Below are positions 7,418 to 18,226 of a stretch of DNA of 35,989 bases, in pieces; position 1 is the stretch's first letter; each line of letters opens with the position of its first letter. This stretch comes from Nocardia higoensis NBRC 100133 (lineage in GTDB: Bacteria > Actinomycetota > Actinomycetes > Mycobacteriales > Mycobacteriaceae), in contig NZ_BAGA01000017.1 in assembly GCF_000308595.1 (NCBI RefSeq), positions 1 to 35,989 on the forward strand, written 5' to 3'. Made by a program: the position numbers and the translations under genes. The notes under the pieces are model-generated. The model worked only from the letters and a program-made list of their open reading frames with translations, was not told the DNA's origin and ran no database searches.

Positions 7418-8443
7418 TCAGGACGATGCGCTCTCCCCGGCCGCGGCTTCGTCGCGCAGTTCCATCGGCAGGCCGAACAGCGGGAACAGCCGCTCGGTGT
7501 CCAGGAAGAAGTTCAGGCCGCTGATCGAGCCACCGGACAGCTCCAGCACGGTGATCGACCACGGCGCATAGACGCCGGGGGTCTCGGTCGGCTTGTAGTG
7601 GCCGAAAGCGGGCAGCCCGTTGGCGCCGTCGAGCCGGACCAGCCGCGAGCCCTCGCAGGCCGAGCCGGTGCCGAGCATGAACGCGGCGACGTTCTCCGGC
7701 CCGCTGATCCATAGCTCGATCGGCGGCATGGACAGGGCCACATCGGCTTTCAACAGCGCTGTCAGCGCGTCCATGTCGTAGGCCTCGAAGGCGGTGACGA
7801 ATTCGTCGACGAGTCTGCGCCTGCCCTCGTCGGCCTCGTCGTAGGCGTCGCTGTCGGCCGGGCGCACCTTGGCCATGGTGGCGCGCGCCCGTTGCAGGGC
7901 GCTGTTGACCGAGGCGGGGGACATCATCAGCGCATCGGCCGTCTCGCTCGCGGAGAAGCGCAGCACCTCGCGCATGATCAGGATGGCGCGCTGGGTGGCG
8001 GGCAGGTGCTGGCAGGCGGCCACGAAGGCCAGTCGTAAAGAGTCCTTGGCGGTAACGTGCTCGGCCGGGTCGGCGCCGAAGGCGAGGGCGTTCGGAATCG
8101 GTTCGACCCACACGTAATCCGGCTGCGGGGCGGGCAGCGGCGCATCCGGCCGGGACGGCCCGGACAGATCCATCGGCCTGGCCCGGCGCTGCGGACCGTC
8201 GAGCATGTCCAGGCAGACGTTCGTCGCGATCTTGTAGAGCCAGGACCGCAGGCTGGCGCGGCCCTGGAAGGAGCCGTAGGACTTCCATGCCCGGGTGAAG
8301 GTCTCCTGCACCGCGTCCTCGGCCTCGAAAGAGGAGCCGAGCATGCGGTACGCATAGGCGCACAGTTCCCGCCGGTGGGATTCGAACGCGGCGAGCACGC
8401 TCGCGTCGGCCGTGGCGGTGGTCGAACCAGCCGTGTCGGTCAT
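7418..8443 (-). CDS. ECF sigma factor with C-terminal SnoaL-like domain (SigG-like)
   Basis: 341 aa. Region 2 spans about residues 27-90 (AYAYRMLGS, AEDAVQETFTRAW, LRSWLYKIATNVCLD). Region 4 spans about 145-200 (HLPATQRAILIMREVL, SASETADALMMSPASVNSALQRAR). A SnoaL/NTF2-like extension follows from about 212 (VDEFVTAFEAYDMDALTALL). This layout is typical of SigG/SigX5-type ECF factors, where the extension is thought to modulate activity in place of an anti-sigma factor. ATG at 8443 begins MTDTAGS; the in-frame start 24 bp upstream is less likely. No anti-sigma gene is adjacent. The divergent VOC gene 128 bp away is a plausible target or partner. It interrupts the sterol block and carries no KstR site. 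Confidence 0.93.
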   Translation of the reverse strand: MTDTAGSTTATADASVLAAFESHRRELCAYAYRMLGSSFEAEDAVQETFTRAWKSYGSFQGRASLRSWLYKIATNVCLDMLDGPQRRARPMDLSGPSRPDAPLPAPQPDYVWVEPIPNALAFGADPAEHVTAKDSLRLAFVAACQHLPATQRAILIMREVLRFSASETADALMMSPASVNSALQRARATMAKVRPADSDAYDEADEGRRRLVDEFVTAFEAYDMDALTALLKADVALSMPPIELWISGPENVAAFMLGTGSACEGSRLVRLDGANGLPAFGHYKPTETPGVYAPWSITVLELSGGSISGLNFFLDTERLFPLFGLPMELRDEAAAGESASS

Positions 8444-8571
8444 GGCGACGACGATGCCACAGCCCACCGACAGGAAACAGGGTATGAAACGTCGCGCCGC
8501 GACCGATGAATCGACCCGGGGGTCTCCGTCTGCACCTATGACATCGACAGCGTGTGTGAGAGGAAACCGCT

Positions 8572-8988
8572 ATGAGCAGCAAGATGATCTTCGTCAATCT
8601 TCCGGTCGCCGATCTGGCCCGGTCCAAGGACTTCTACCAGTCGCTGGGCTGGAAGCTGAACGAGGACTTCACCGACGACAACGCGGCCTGCATCGTGGTC
8701 GACGACAACATCTGCGTGATGCTGTTGACCAGGCAGTACTTCCAGACCTTCACCCGCCGCCCGGTCGCCGATACCGGCGCGGCGGCCGGCGCGGGCTACG
8801 CCCTCTCGCTCGGCAGCGCGGCGGAGGTCGACGCGCTGACCGAGGCCGCGGTGGCGGCGGGCGGAAGCGAGGAGGTCAACGAGGACAAGCGCGCCCAGGA
8901 AGCCGAGGTCGGCATGCACGGGCGCACCTTCCTCGACCCGGACGGCCACCAGTGGGAGCCGTTCTGGATGGATTACCCGGGCGCCTAG
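8572..8988 (+). CDS. VOC (glyoxalase/bleomycin-resistance) family protein
   Basis: 138 aa, one VOC unit made of two beta-alpha-beta-beta-beta modules. The first is MIFVNLPVADLARSKDFYQSLGW, and the C-terminal part is GRTFLDPDGHQWEPFWMD. The terminal Glu and the GHQWE segment resemble the metal-site region of this superfamily. It could be a dioxygenase, lyase or resistance protein; the sequence does not settle which. The start is fixed by GAGAGGAAACC upstream of ATG. It is divergent from the SigG-like factor, and VOC genes are often found near ECF factors with SnoaL extensions, so it may belong to that regulon rather than to sterol catabolism. Confidence 0.88.
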   Translation: MSSKMIFVNLPVADLARSKDFYQSLGWKLNEDFTDDNAACIVVDDNICVMLLTRQYFQTFTRRPVADTGAAAGAGYALSLGSAAEVDALTEAAVAAGGSEEVNEDKRAQEAEVGMHGRTFLDPDGHQWEPFWMDYPGA

Positions 8989-8993
8989 CGGGC

Positions 8994-9008
8994 GGCGGGC
9001 GCCCCGCC
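8994..9008. terminator. Short hairpin between convergent VOC and echA19 genes
   Basis: GGCGGG and CCCGCC around a 3-nt loop lie in the 36-bp convergent gap. It is the only candidate terminator here and is weak. Confidence 0.35.
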
Positions 9009-9024
9009 TGCGACGCCCGTGCTC

Positions 9025-9870
9025 TCACTGTCCGGTGAAAGTGGCCTTGCGCTTCTCGGCGAAGGCCCGCGGGCCCTCCTTGGCATCGGCGGAGGCGAAG
9101 ACTTCGGCGCCGAATTTCGCCTCGATCTTGAAGGCCTCCTCCTCGTGCAGGCCCTCGGTGTCGCGGATGGTACGCAGGATGGCCTGCACGGCCAGCGGTC
9201 CGTTGGCCGCGATCTGATCGGCCAACTCCAGTGCCTTGTCCAGCGCGGTGCCGTCCGGGACCACATGGCCGATCAGGCCGATCTCCTTGGCCTCGGCCGC
9301 GAGTAGATGGCGGCCGGTGAGCAGGATTTCCGCGGCGATGGTGTACGGGATCTGGCGGACCAGCCGCACCGCGGAGCCGCCGAGCGGGAACAGGCCCCAA
9401 CGCGCCTCGGAGACACCGAATTTCGCGCTCTCGCCGGCCACCCGGATGTCGGTGCCCTGCAGGATCTCGGTACCGCCCGCGATAGCGGGCCCCTCGACCG
9501 CCGCGATGAGCGGCTTGGTGAGCCTGCGGCCCTTGAGCAGGGCGTCGAAGCGGGTGAGATCCCAGCCGCCGCCCTTGAACGAGTCACCCGGCGGCCGGGC
9601 GTTCATCGCCTTGAGATCCATGCCCGCGCAGAACGCGCCGCCGGCGCCGGTCAGGATCGCCACGCGGATGTCCGGATCGCTGTCCACCCGATCCCAGGCG
9701 TCGCGCATGATCGCCATCATCTCCGCCGACAGCGCGTTGCGCGCCTCGGGCCGGTTCATCGTGACGATCAGGACGTGACCGCGCTGCTCGACGAGGCAGT
9801 GCGGATCCGAAGGACTCGGGGGAGTCGCTTCTTCCGGCACCGCGTGCCCGGCTGCCGCTTCTGAGGTCAT
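9025..9870 (-). CDS. echA19: Enoyl-CoA hydratase EchA19
   Basis: 281 aa crotonase, slightly longer than M. tuberculosis EchA19 because of a 20-residue N-terminal extension rich in Ala, Pro and Ser. Oxyanion-hole residues lie in FCAGMDLKA (80-88) and AGGTE. Both catalytic glutamates are present with the family's 20-residue spacing: Glu135 in GGTE and Glu155 in SEARWG. EchA19 hydrates the C22 double bond of the steroid enoyl-CoA during cholesterol side-chain beta-oxidation. The start ATG has CAGGAG about 9 nt upstream. It is divergent from fadD19 with a KstR-type operator between them, the same pairing as Rv3515c/Rv3516, which strongly supports the assignment. Confidence 0.93.
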   Translation of the reverse strand: MTSEAAAGHAVPEEATPPSPSDPHCLVEQRGHVLIVTMNRPEARNALSAEMMAIMRDAWDRVDSDPDIRVAILTGAGGAFCAGMDLKAMNARPPGDSFKGGGWDLTRFDALLKGRRLTKPLIAAVEGPAIAGGTEILQGTDIRVAGESAKFGVSEARWGLFPLGGSAVRLVRQIPYTIAAEILLTGRHLLAAEAKEIGLIGHVVPDGTALDKALELADQIAANGPLAVQAILRTIRDTEGLHEEEAFKIEAKFGAEVFASADAKEGPRAFAEKRKATFTGQ

Positions 9871-9908
9871 GACTTCGTTCTCCTGACTTCTCGAGTCTTG
9901 TCAGAAAC

Positions 9909-9922
9909 AGTAACACGTTCTA
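9909..9922. promoter_or_regulatory. KstR-type operator between echA19 and fadD19
   Basis: AGTAACACGTTCTA matches TnnAACnnGTTnnA except for its first base. Its terminal TA begins TATTTT (9921-9926), a -10 element 6 nt before the fadD19 GTG at 9933. Confidence 0.82.
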
Positions 9923-9932
9923 TTTTGAGGGT

Positions 9933-11597
<1,665 letters not shown>

Positions 11598-11615
11598 CAG
11601 GCCGACGGGTCGACG

Positions 11616-11645
11616 GGCCGCCGCGTCACGACGCGGCGGCCTTTT
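11616..11645 (+). terminator. Intrinsic terminator after fadD19
   Basis: An 11-bp perfect stem (11616-11626 / 11631-11641) with a 4-nt loop is followed by TTTT at 11642-11645. It is the most canonical Rho-independent terminator in the window and separates fadD19 from the thioesterase gene 27 nt further on. Confidence 0.85.
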
Positions 11646-11671
11646 CGCGCCCGGCGGCGGACAGGAGTGAG

Positions 11672-12472
11672 ATGGATATTCCGCCTGCGTTCTTCGAGCG
11701 CACCGACCGTGGTTTCGAGCCGCTGCCCGCCGCGGTGGGCGCGTGGTCGCCGGACATGGTCAACGGGCCCGCGATCTGCGGCCTGCTCGGCGGTGAACTC
11801 GATGCCGCGCACCGGCCGGACGGGTTCGTCCCGGCGCGGCTCACCGTCGACCTGTTCCGCGCGACGCTGCGCAAGCCGCTCGAGGTCACCACCGTGGAGG
11901 TCCGCCGCGGGTCGCGCATCGCCGTGGCCGACGCCCAGTTGCTCCAGGAGGGCCGTGCGGTGGCCCGGGCCACCGCGGTGTTCCTGCGGCCCTCCGAGCA
12001 GCCGCCGGGGGAGGTGTGGACGCGCGGAGAGGTCCCCGCGCCGCCGCCGGCCGAGCTACGCGGCGGGCCGGTGTCGTATCTGTGGAACAGCGGCGAGGAT
12101 CCCGCCGGATGGTCGCACCGGCTGGGCGGTCATCAGAACGATCAGCGCAAGCGCACCTGGCAGCGGCCGTTTCCGGTGATCCTCGGTGCGGAGCCGAATG
12201 TGCTGGCCACCGTGGCGACCGTCGGCGAGTCCACCAGCATGCTGACCAACTGGGGGCAGCGGGGCGTCGGCTACATCAACGGCGACCTCACCCTGGTCCT
12301 GAGCAGGCTGCCGCGCGGCGGCGCGATCGGCGTGCAGGCCGAGAACCACTTCAGCGCGGACGGCGTCGCGGTCGGCAATGCCACGCTGTTCGACGAGGAC
12401 GGGCCGTTCGGTGCGGGTGTCACCACGGCCGTGGCGAATCCCGCTGCGCAGGTGGACTTCTCGCGGCACTGA
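11672..12472 (+). CDS. TesB-like acyl-CoA thioesterase (double hotdog)
   Basis: 266 aa. Two hotdog-like halves are visible: the N-terminal half with MVNGPAICGLLGGEL and PARLTVDLFRA (residues about 30-65), and the C-terminal half with TSMLTNWGQRGVGYINGDLTLVLSRLP (about 188-215) and the closing GNATLFDEDGPFG strand. It probably hydrolyses acyl-CoA or steroid-CoA esters to release CoA. The ATG is preceded by AGGAG. It lies behind the fadD19 terminator, so it may have its own promoter or depend on read-through. Its position between fadD19 and the ChsE4/ChsE5 genes suggests a side-chain CoA-ester substrate, but that is inferred from context alone. Confidence 0.85.
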   Translation: MDIPPAFFERTDRGFEPLPAAVGAWSPDMVNGPAICGLLGGELDAAHRPDGFVPARLTVDLFRATLRKPLEVTTVEVRRGSRIAVADAQLLQEGRAVARATAVFLRPSEQPPGEVWTRGEVPAPPPAELRGGPVSYLWNSGEDPAGWSHRLGGHQNDQRKRTWQRPFPVILGAEPNVLATVATVGESTSMLTNWGQRGVGYINGDLTLVLSRLPRGGAIGVQAENHFSADGVAVGNATLFDEDGPFGAGVTTAVANPAAQVDFSRH

Positions 12473-12482
12473 GCCGCCGCGC

Positions 12483-12496
12483 CGGGCCGCGGCCCG
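12483..12496. terminator. 14-bp palindrome in the thioesterase/fadE27 convergent gap
   Basis: CGGGCCGCGGCCCG is a perfect palindrome 10 nt after the thioesterase stop. It could fold into a tight hairpin ending transcription. The remaining ~100 bp to the fadE27 stop hold only GC-rich inverted-repeat fragments. Confidence 0.4.
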
Positions 12497-12599
12497 CTCG
12501 ACTCACGCCCTCGCCGATGCCGCCATGACCGCGCACACGACGGAACCGCCGGGGAACTGTCCGGGCGGCTCCGGCGTCTCGCGCGCGCCGGGCTATGCG

Positions 12600-13703
12600 T
12601 CAGGCCGGGTCGGCCAGCAGGGCGCCAAGGGCGCGCAGGTGGTCGGTGGCTCCGCCGAGGGCGAACTCGTTGTGCTTGGCGGCGGTGAAGTAGTTGTGCA
12701 CGATGTGGTCGCGGTCGATGCCGACGCCGCCGTGGATGTGCACGACGGTGTGGGCGACCCGGTGGCCCGCGTCGGCGGCCCAGAACTTGGCGGTGTGCAC
12801 GGCCTCGGCGGCGGGCAGGCCCTCGGCCAGCCGCCAGGCCGCCTGGGTCACGGCCAGGCGCAGGCCCTGCACATCGATGTAGGCGTCGGACAGACGCTGG
12901 GCGACGGCCTGGAAGCTGCCGATCGGCTTGCCGAACTGTTCGCGTTCCCTGGCGTAACCCGCGACCAGGTCCAGCGCGCGTTCCAGGGTGCCCAGCTGCT
13001 GGGCGCTCAGCGCGAACCAGGCGCGGGTGAGCAGCCGGTCCAGGACCGCCGCGCCGTCGGCGAGCGAACCCACGAGTTCGGCCGGGGCGTCGGCGAATTC
13101 GACGATGAACTCCGCGCTGAGGTCGACGACCTGCTGTGCGGTGATCCGCACGCCCTCGGCCGCCGGATCGACCAGGAACACGGCGGGGGAGCCGGCCACC
13201 TGGGCGGACACCAGCAGCCGCGCGGCGCGGTCGGCGTAGGGCACGGTGATCTTGGTGCCGGTCAGCCGCCAGCCGTCCGCGCTCTCGGCGGCGACGGTGG
13301 CGGGCGCCTCGGGGCGGTAGTTGAACTCCTCGATCAGCGCGGCGCTGACGATGTCGGAGCCGGTGCCCGCTCGGCGAGCCAGGTCGCGCTGCTCGGGCGA
13401 GCCGACGCGGGCCAGCGTGTCCGCGCCGACGACCACCGACCACAGGTAGGGCACCGCGGCCACCACCTTGCCGAGTTCGCGCAGCACCGCGAACTCCTCG
13501 AGGGCGCCCAAGCCGTTGCCGCCGACCTCCTCGGGCAGGGTGGCCGACAGGATGCCGGTCTCGGCGAGCGCGTTCCACAGCTGTTCGTCGAATCGCGCGG
13601 GGGCGTCGAGTTCGCGCAACCGGTCGGCCGTCACCAGCTTCGCGCACACATCGCCGGTCAGTGCGGCGAGGTCGAGTTGGCCCTCGGTGGGGGTGAAATC
13701 CAT
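12600..13703 (-). CDS. fadE27: Acyl-CoA dehydrogenase subunit FadE27 (ChsE5)
   Basis: 367 aa, near the 373 aa of Rv3505. The ACAD fold is shown by ATLPEEVGGNGLG (N-terminal helical domain), a central beta domain (GWRLTGTKITVPYADRA) and the C-terminal YAREREQFGKPIGSFQAV and HIHGGVGI helices. In ChsE4-ChsE5 heterotetramers this subunit contributes FAD-binding residues while the partner provides the catalytic base. The complex oxidises steroid CoA thioesters during side-chain beta-oxidation. The start MDFTPTEGQ has GGAAAGG upstream. It follows fadE26 by 20 bp in one leftward operon, as expected for obligate partners. Confidence 0.93.
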   Translation of the reverse strand: MDFTPTEGQLDLAALTGDVCAKLVTADRLRELDAPARFDEQLWNALAETGILSATLPEEVGGNGLGALEEFAVLRELGKVVAAVPYLWSVVVGADTLARVGSPEQRDLARRAGTGSDIVSAALIEEFNYRPEAPATVAAESADGWRLTGTKITVPYADRAARLLVSAQVAGSPAVFLVDPAAEGVRITAQQVVDLSAEFIVEFADAPAELVGSLADGAAVLDRLLTRAWFALSAQQLGTLERALDLVAGYAREREQFGKPIGSFQAVAQRLSDAYIDVQGLRLAVTQAAWRLAEGLPAAEAVHTAKFWAADAGHRVAHTVVHIHGGVGIDRDHIVHNYFTAAKHNEFALGGATDHLRALGALLADPA

Positions 13704-13723
13704 GGTGTGGCTACCTTTCCGGT

Positions 13724-14917
<1,194 letters not shown>

Positions 14918-14988
14918 GGTGAGACCTCGTGTCGTGGCGGCGGGCGTCCGGGGCGGAACCGACGTTGTCCCGATAATTGCACATCGAC

Positions 14989-15002
14989 TGAAACATGTTC
15001 CA
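14989..15002. promoter_or_regulatory. KstR-type operator between fadE26 and fdxD
   Basis: TGAAACATGTTCCA fits TnnAACnnGTTnnA at every defined position, although its outer bases differ from the TAGAAC/GTTCTA form seen elsewhere in the window. It lies in the 172-bp divergent gap. Confidence 0.82.
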
Positions 15003-15053
15003 GTATTGCCGGGCAATCCGGCCGATGCGGGCGCGCGTGCCCGCCTCGGCTTG

Positions 15054-15059
15054 TAATCT
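15054..15059 (+). promoter_or_regulatory. Possible -10 element of fdxD
   Basis: TAATCT fits TANNNT and would start transcription near 15066, giving a leader of about 24 nt with a GGAG ribosome-binding site. It is 51 bp past the operator, so repression would need another geometry. Confidence 0.45.
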
Positions 15060-15089
15060 GGCGACGAAGTCGGGTGTGAAGGAGAAGTC

Positions 15090-15278
15090 ATGAAGGTCAG
15101 CGTCGATCTCGACCAGTGCGAGGCCAACGGAATCTGCGTCGGATTCGCCCCCGACGTGTTCGAACTCGACGACGACGACCAGCTGCACATCCTCGCCGAC
15201 GAGGTGCCCGCCGATCGGCGCGCCGAGGTGGAGGACGCGGTGGCGCAGTGCCCGAAGGCCGCGCTGAAGCTGCTGTGA
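15090..15278 (+). CDS. fdxD: 3Fe-4S ferredoxin FdxD
   Basis: 62 aa acidic ferredoxin of the 3Fe-4S type that serves cytochromes P450 and oxygenases. The three ligand cysteines are visible: Cys10 and Cys16 (CEANGIC) and Cys54 (QCPK), with no fourth cysteine between them. It corresponds to Rv3503c by position next to hsd4A and mce4. It probably donates electrons to a sterol-oxidising P450 or oxygenase encoded outside the window; no P450 gene is present here. The ATG is preceded by AAGGAGAA. Confidence 0.93.
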   Translation: MKVSVDLDQCEANGICVGFAPDVFELDDDDQLHILADEVPADRRAEVEDAVAQCPKAALKLL

Positions 15279-15296
15279 TCGGTTCTTGTCACCGAT

Positions 15297-15310
15297 AGGA
15301 ACACGTTCTA
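15297..15310. promoter_or_regulatory. KstR-type operator upstream of hsd4A
   Basis: AGGAACACGTTCTA matches the consensus except for its first base. Its terminal TA begins TAAAGT (15309-15314), a -10 placed 7 nt before the hsd4A GTG at 15322. Confidence 0.82.
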
Positions 15311-15321
15311 AAGTCGGCCCG

Positions 15322-16227
15322 GTGAGCGAAACGAATCTGAGCTTGGCGGGTCGGGTGGCCCTGGTGACCGGTGCGGGTGCGGGACTCGGCAAGGCAGAGG
15401 CGCTGGCACTGGCCCGCGCGGGTGCCTCGGTGGTGATCAACGACCTCGCCGAGAACGAGGCCGTGGCCGAAACGCTGGCCGAGATCCGGGACCTGGGCGC
15501 CAAGGCGGAATTCGTCGCGGGCAGTATCGCCGAGCGCGCCACCGCCGACGCGCTGATCGAAACCGCCGAACAATCGTTCGGCGGCGTCGACATCGTGGTC
15601 AACAACGCGGGCATCACGCGCGACCGGATGCTGTTCAACATGTCCGACGAGGAATTCGACGCGGTGATCGCGGTGCACCTGCGCGGACATTTCCTGCTGA
15701 CCCGCAATGCCGCCGCGTATTGGCGCGGCAAATCCAAGGCGACGGGAGCGCCGGTGTACGGCCGGCTCGTCAATACCTCGTCCGAGGCGGGATTGCTCGG
15801 TCCGGAAGGTCAGGCGAACTACGGCGCGGCCAAGGCCGGCATCACCGCGCTGACGCTGTCGGCCTCGCGGGTGCTCGCGCGCTACGGCGTGCGGGCCAAC
15901 GCGATCGCGCCGCGCGCCAGGACCGCGATGACCGCCGCGGTCTTCAGCGACGCGCCCGAGGGCGGAGTCGATCCGCTCTCGCCCGATCATGTGGCGAACC
16001 TGGTGGCATACCTGGCCTCGCCGGCGGCGGAGCGGGTGAACGGGCAGCTGTTCGTGGTCTACGGGCCGATGGTCGCGTTGATGGCCGCCCCCGTGGTCGA
16101 GCAGCGCTTCGATGCCGCCGGTGATGCCTGGGATCCCCAGGAAATGGCGCACACGCTGGGCGGATACTTCGCCGAGCGGCCGGCCGATCGGAGCTTCTCG
16201 GCCTCGTCGCTGAAGGATCTCGGTTAG
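15322..16227 (+). CDS. hsd4A: Short-chain dehydrogenase Hsd4A
   Basis: 301 aa classical SDR. The cofactor motif TGAGAGLG spans 16-23, Asp41 after the second strand indicates NAD(H), and NNAG lies at 94-97. Catalytic Ser153/Ser154 lie in NTSSEAG, with Tyr167 and Lys171 in YGAAK. Hsd4A homologues act as 17-beta-hydroxysteroid and side-chain beta-hydroxyacyl-CoA dehydrogenases. The C-terminal 60 residues form a lid and tail beyond the minimal SDR core. GTG at 15322 is preferred over the in-frame upstream ATG at 15286, which would place the operator inside the gene. No ribosome-binding site is seen, so translation is probably leaderless. Its position just upstream of yrbE4A matches Rv3502c-Rv3501c. 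Confidence 0.93.
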   Translation: MSETNLSLAGRVALVTGAGAGLGKAEALALARAGASVVINDLAENEAVAETLAEIRDLGAKAEFVAGSIAERATADALIETAEQSFGGVDIVVNNAGITRDRMLFNMSDEEFDAVIAVHLRGHFLLTRNAAAYWRGKSKATGAPVYGRLVNTSSEAGLLGPEGQANYGAAKAGITALTLSASRVLARYGVRANAIAPRARTAMTAAVFSDAPEGGVDPLSPDHVANLVAYLASPAAERVNGQLFVVYGPMVALMAAPVVEQRFDAAGDAWDPQEMAHTLGGYFAERPADRSFSASSLKDLG

Positions 16228-16594
16228 CCACATCCGCTGCGCGCCGCGGGGGTCGCTCGACTGTGTCGTGTCACAGTCGGGTGGCAGCTCGGACACGGGC
16301 AACTGATCATTTGTCCATTTGTTGATCCGGGGTCCGCCGCTTGGTAGACATGTGTGTCCATGTGCTGTGCCCGGTGTCACAGTCGGTGCCGGTTGTCCAC
16401 CCGGGAAACGTGCTGGACACGGTGCTGATACCTGTTTCAAATTTTGCGGACTGAGATTCGACAAATTGCAGGTCAAATGTGAGAAAAAGGCACCATTCCA
16501 TATATGAACGTGTTCTAATCATCACGGCGAAGCGGCCACGGCGATGGGTCGTGCCGTGCGCCGTAAACGCTTCAGTGAGCTAGGAGGATCGCGG
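16228..16594. promoter_or_regulatory. 367-bp regulatory region upstream of mce4
   Basis: This is the longest non-coding stretch in the window. It starts with an 8-bp hairpin (16258-16265 / 16272-16279), a likely hsd4A terminator. It then holds two copies of GTGTCACAGTCGG (16268-16280 and 16374-16386), with the first overlapping the hairpin. TGTCCA occurs at 16312, 16355 and 16394 and inverted (TGGACA) at 16414. From about 16425 to 16520 it is strikingly AT-rich compared with the flanks and ends in the 16504 operator. I see no coding potential. Confidence 0.7.
16504..16517. promoter_or_regulatory. KstR-type operator of the mce4 operon
   Basis: ATGAACGTGTTCTA matches TnnAACnnGTTnnA except for its first base. 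The following TAATCA is an imperfect -10. The 77-bp leader to yrbE4A contains a strong AGGAGG, so this transcript is not leaderless. Confidence 0.82.
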
Positions 16595-17359
16595 ATGAAC
16601 GAGGTCCTTGCCGTTCCGCTCCGGGCCGTCGGCGGGTTCTTCGAACTCTGCGCCGATGTCGCTCGAGCGAGTTTCCGCAGGCCCTTCCAAGCGCGTGAGT
16701 TCATCGATCAGTCCTGGTTCATCGCACGCGTCTCGATCGTGCCGACCCTGCTGGTGGCGATCCCGTTCACCGTTCTGGTGAGCTTCACGCTGAATATCCT
16801 GCTGCGTGAGATCGGCGCCGCCGACCTCAGCGGCGCCGGCGCCGCCTTCGGTGCGGTGACCCAGGTCGGCCCGATCGTCACGGTGCTCATCGTGGCAGGC
16901 GCGGGCGCCACGGCCATCTGCGCCGACCTCGGCGCACGCACCATCCGCGAGGAGATCGACGCCATGCGGGTGCTGGGCATCGACCCGGTGCAGCGGTTGG
17001 TCGTTCCGCGCGTGCTCGCCTCGATGTTCGTCGCACTCATGCTCAACAGCCTGGTGTGCACGATCGGCATCGTCGGCGGGTTCCTGTTCTCGGTGTTCCT
17101 GCAGGACGTGAATCCGGGCGCCTTCGTCAACGGCATCACCCTGCTGACCCATCTGCCCGAGTTGATCATCTCCGAGGTGAAGGCCGGGCTGTTCGGGCTG
17201 ATCGCCGGGCTGGTGGCCTGTTATCTCGGCCTGAACGTCAAAGGCGGTCCCAAGAGTGTCGGTGATGCGGTGAACCAGACCGTCGTCTTCGCCTTCATGG
17301 CACTGTTCGTGGTGAACGTGGTGGTCACCGCGGTCGGCATCAAGTTCTCGGTGCGGTGA
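16595..17359 (+). CDS. yrbE4A: MlaE/YrbE-family permease YrbE4A
   Basis: 254 aa inner-membrane permease of the Mce4 sterol importer, an ABC-like system. It has about five hydrophobic segments, near 45-70, 88-112, 138-168, 190-213 and 228-250. The cytoplasmic coupling-helix motif EEIDAMRVLGIDP (119-131) is the YrbE/MlaE signature that contacts the ATPase (MceG/Mkl). ATG at 16595 is preceded by TAGGAGG; the longer in-frame reading from 16544 would start before this site. It is the first gene of the mce4 operon, 4 bp from yrbE4B. Confidence 0.95.
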   Translation: MNEVLAVPLRAVGGFFELCADVARASFRRPFQAREFIDQSWFIARVSIVPTLLVAIPFTVLVSFTLNILLREIGAADLSGAGAAFGAVTQVGPIVTVLIVAGAGATAICADLGARTIREEIDAMRVLGIDPVQRLVVPRVLASMFVALMLNSLVCTIGIVGGFLFSVFLQDVNPGAFVNGITLLTHLPELIISEVKAGLFGLIAGLVACYLGLNVKGGPKSVGDAVNQTVVFAFMALFVVNVVVTAVGIKFSVR

Positions 17360-17363
17360 CGCG

Positions 17364-18215
17364 ATGTCCTTCGTGATCCAGTCCCGCTTCCCGAAGATGG
17401 TGCGGCGCGTGCGCCGGTTCTCCGACTCGCTGGACACCATGGGCAAGCACGCGGTGTTCTACGCCAGGGCGCTGGCCTCCATCCCGCGCGCACTGGTGCA
17501 CTACCGCACCGAGGTCATCCGGCTGATCGCCGAGATCTCCATGGGCACCGGGGCGCTCGCTGTCATCGGCGGCACCGTGGTGATCGTCGGCTTCCTGACG
17601 CTGTTCTCCGGCGGCACCATCGCCGTACAGGGGTACAGCTCGCTGGGCAATATCGGCGTCGAGGCGCTGACCGGCTTCTTCTCGGCGTTCCTCAACGTGC
17701 GTATCGCCGCGCCGGTGATCTCCGGCATCGGCCTGGCGGCCACCATCGGGGCCGGTTCGACCGCGCAGCTCGGCGCCATGCGGGTCTCCGAGGAGATCGA
17801 CGCGCTCGAGGTGATGGCGATCCGCCCGGTGCCGTACCTGATCGGCACCAGGGTGCTGGCCGGGATGATCGCGATCGTGCCGCTGTACGCACTGGCGGTG
17901 ATCGCCTCGTTCTTCGCGGCGCGTTTCGCCACGGTGGTCATCTACGGCCAGTCGGCGGGCGTCTACGACCACTACTTCTCGACCTTCCTGATCCCCAGCG
18001 ACATCCTGTGGTCGTTCGTCCAGGCGATCCTGATGGCGTTGGCGGTCATGATGATTCACACCTACTACGGATATTTCGCCGCGGGCGGCCCGGTCGGGGT
18101 CGGCGTCGCGGTCGGCAATGCGGTGCGCGCCTCGCTGGTCGCGGTGGTCACGGTGACGCTGCTGATGTCGCTGGCCATCTACGGCACCTCCGGCAACTTC
18201 CACCTCTCCGGGTAG
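17364..18215 (+). CDS. yrbE4B: MlaE/YrbE-family permease YrbE4B
   Basis: 283 aa second permease subunit, longer than YrbE4A by a basic N-terminal amphipathic stretch (KMVRRVRRF). It has similar multi-pass topology and the coupling motif EEIDALEVMAIRP (143-155). With YrbE4A it should form the transmembrane core through which sterol passes. It starts 4 bp after the yrbE4A stop, and mce4A begins 11 bp after its own stop. The ATPase partner is not encoded in this window. Confidence 0.95.
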   Translation: MSFVIQSRFPKMVRRVRRFSDSLDTMGKHAVFYARALASIPRALVHYRTEVIRLIAEISMGTGALAVIGGTVVIVGFLTLFSGGTIAVQGYSSLGNIGVEALTGFFSAFLNVRIAAPVISGIGLAATIGAGSTAQLGAMRVSEEIDALEVMAIRPVPYLIGTRVLAGMIAIVPLYALAVIASFFAARFATVVIYGQSAGVYDHYFSTFLIPSDILWSFVQAILMALAVMMIHTYYGYFAAGGPVGVGVAVGNAVRASLVAVVTVTLLMSLAIYGTSGNFHLSG

Positions 18216-18226
18216 ACGGGCAGGAC

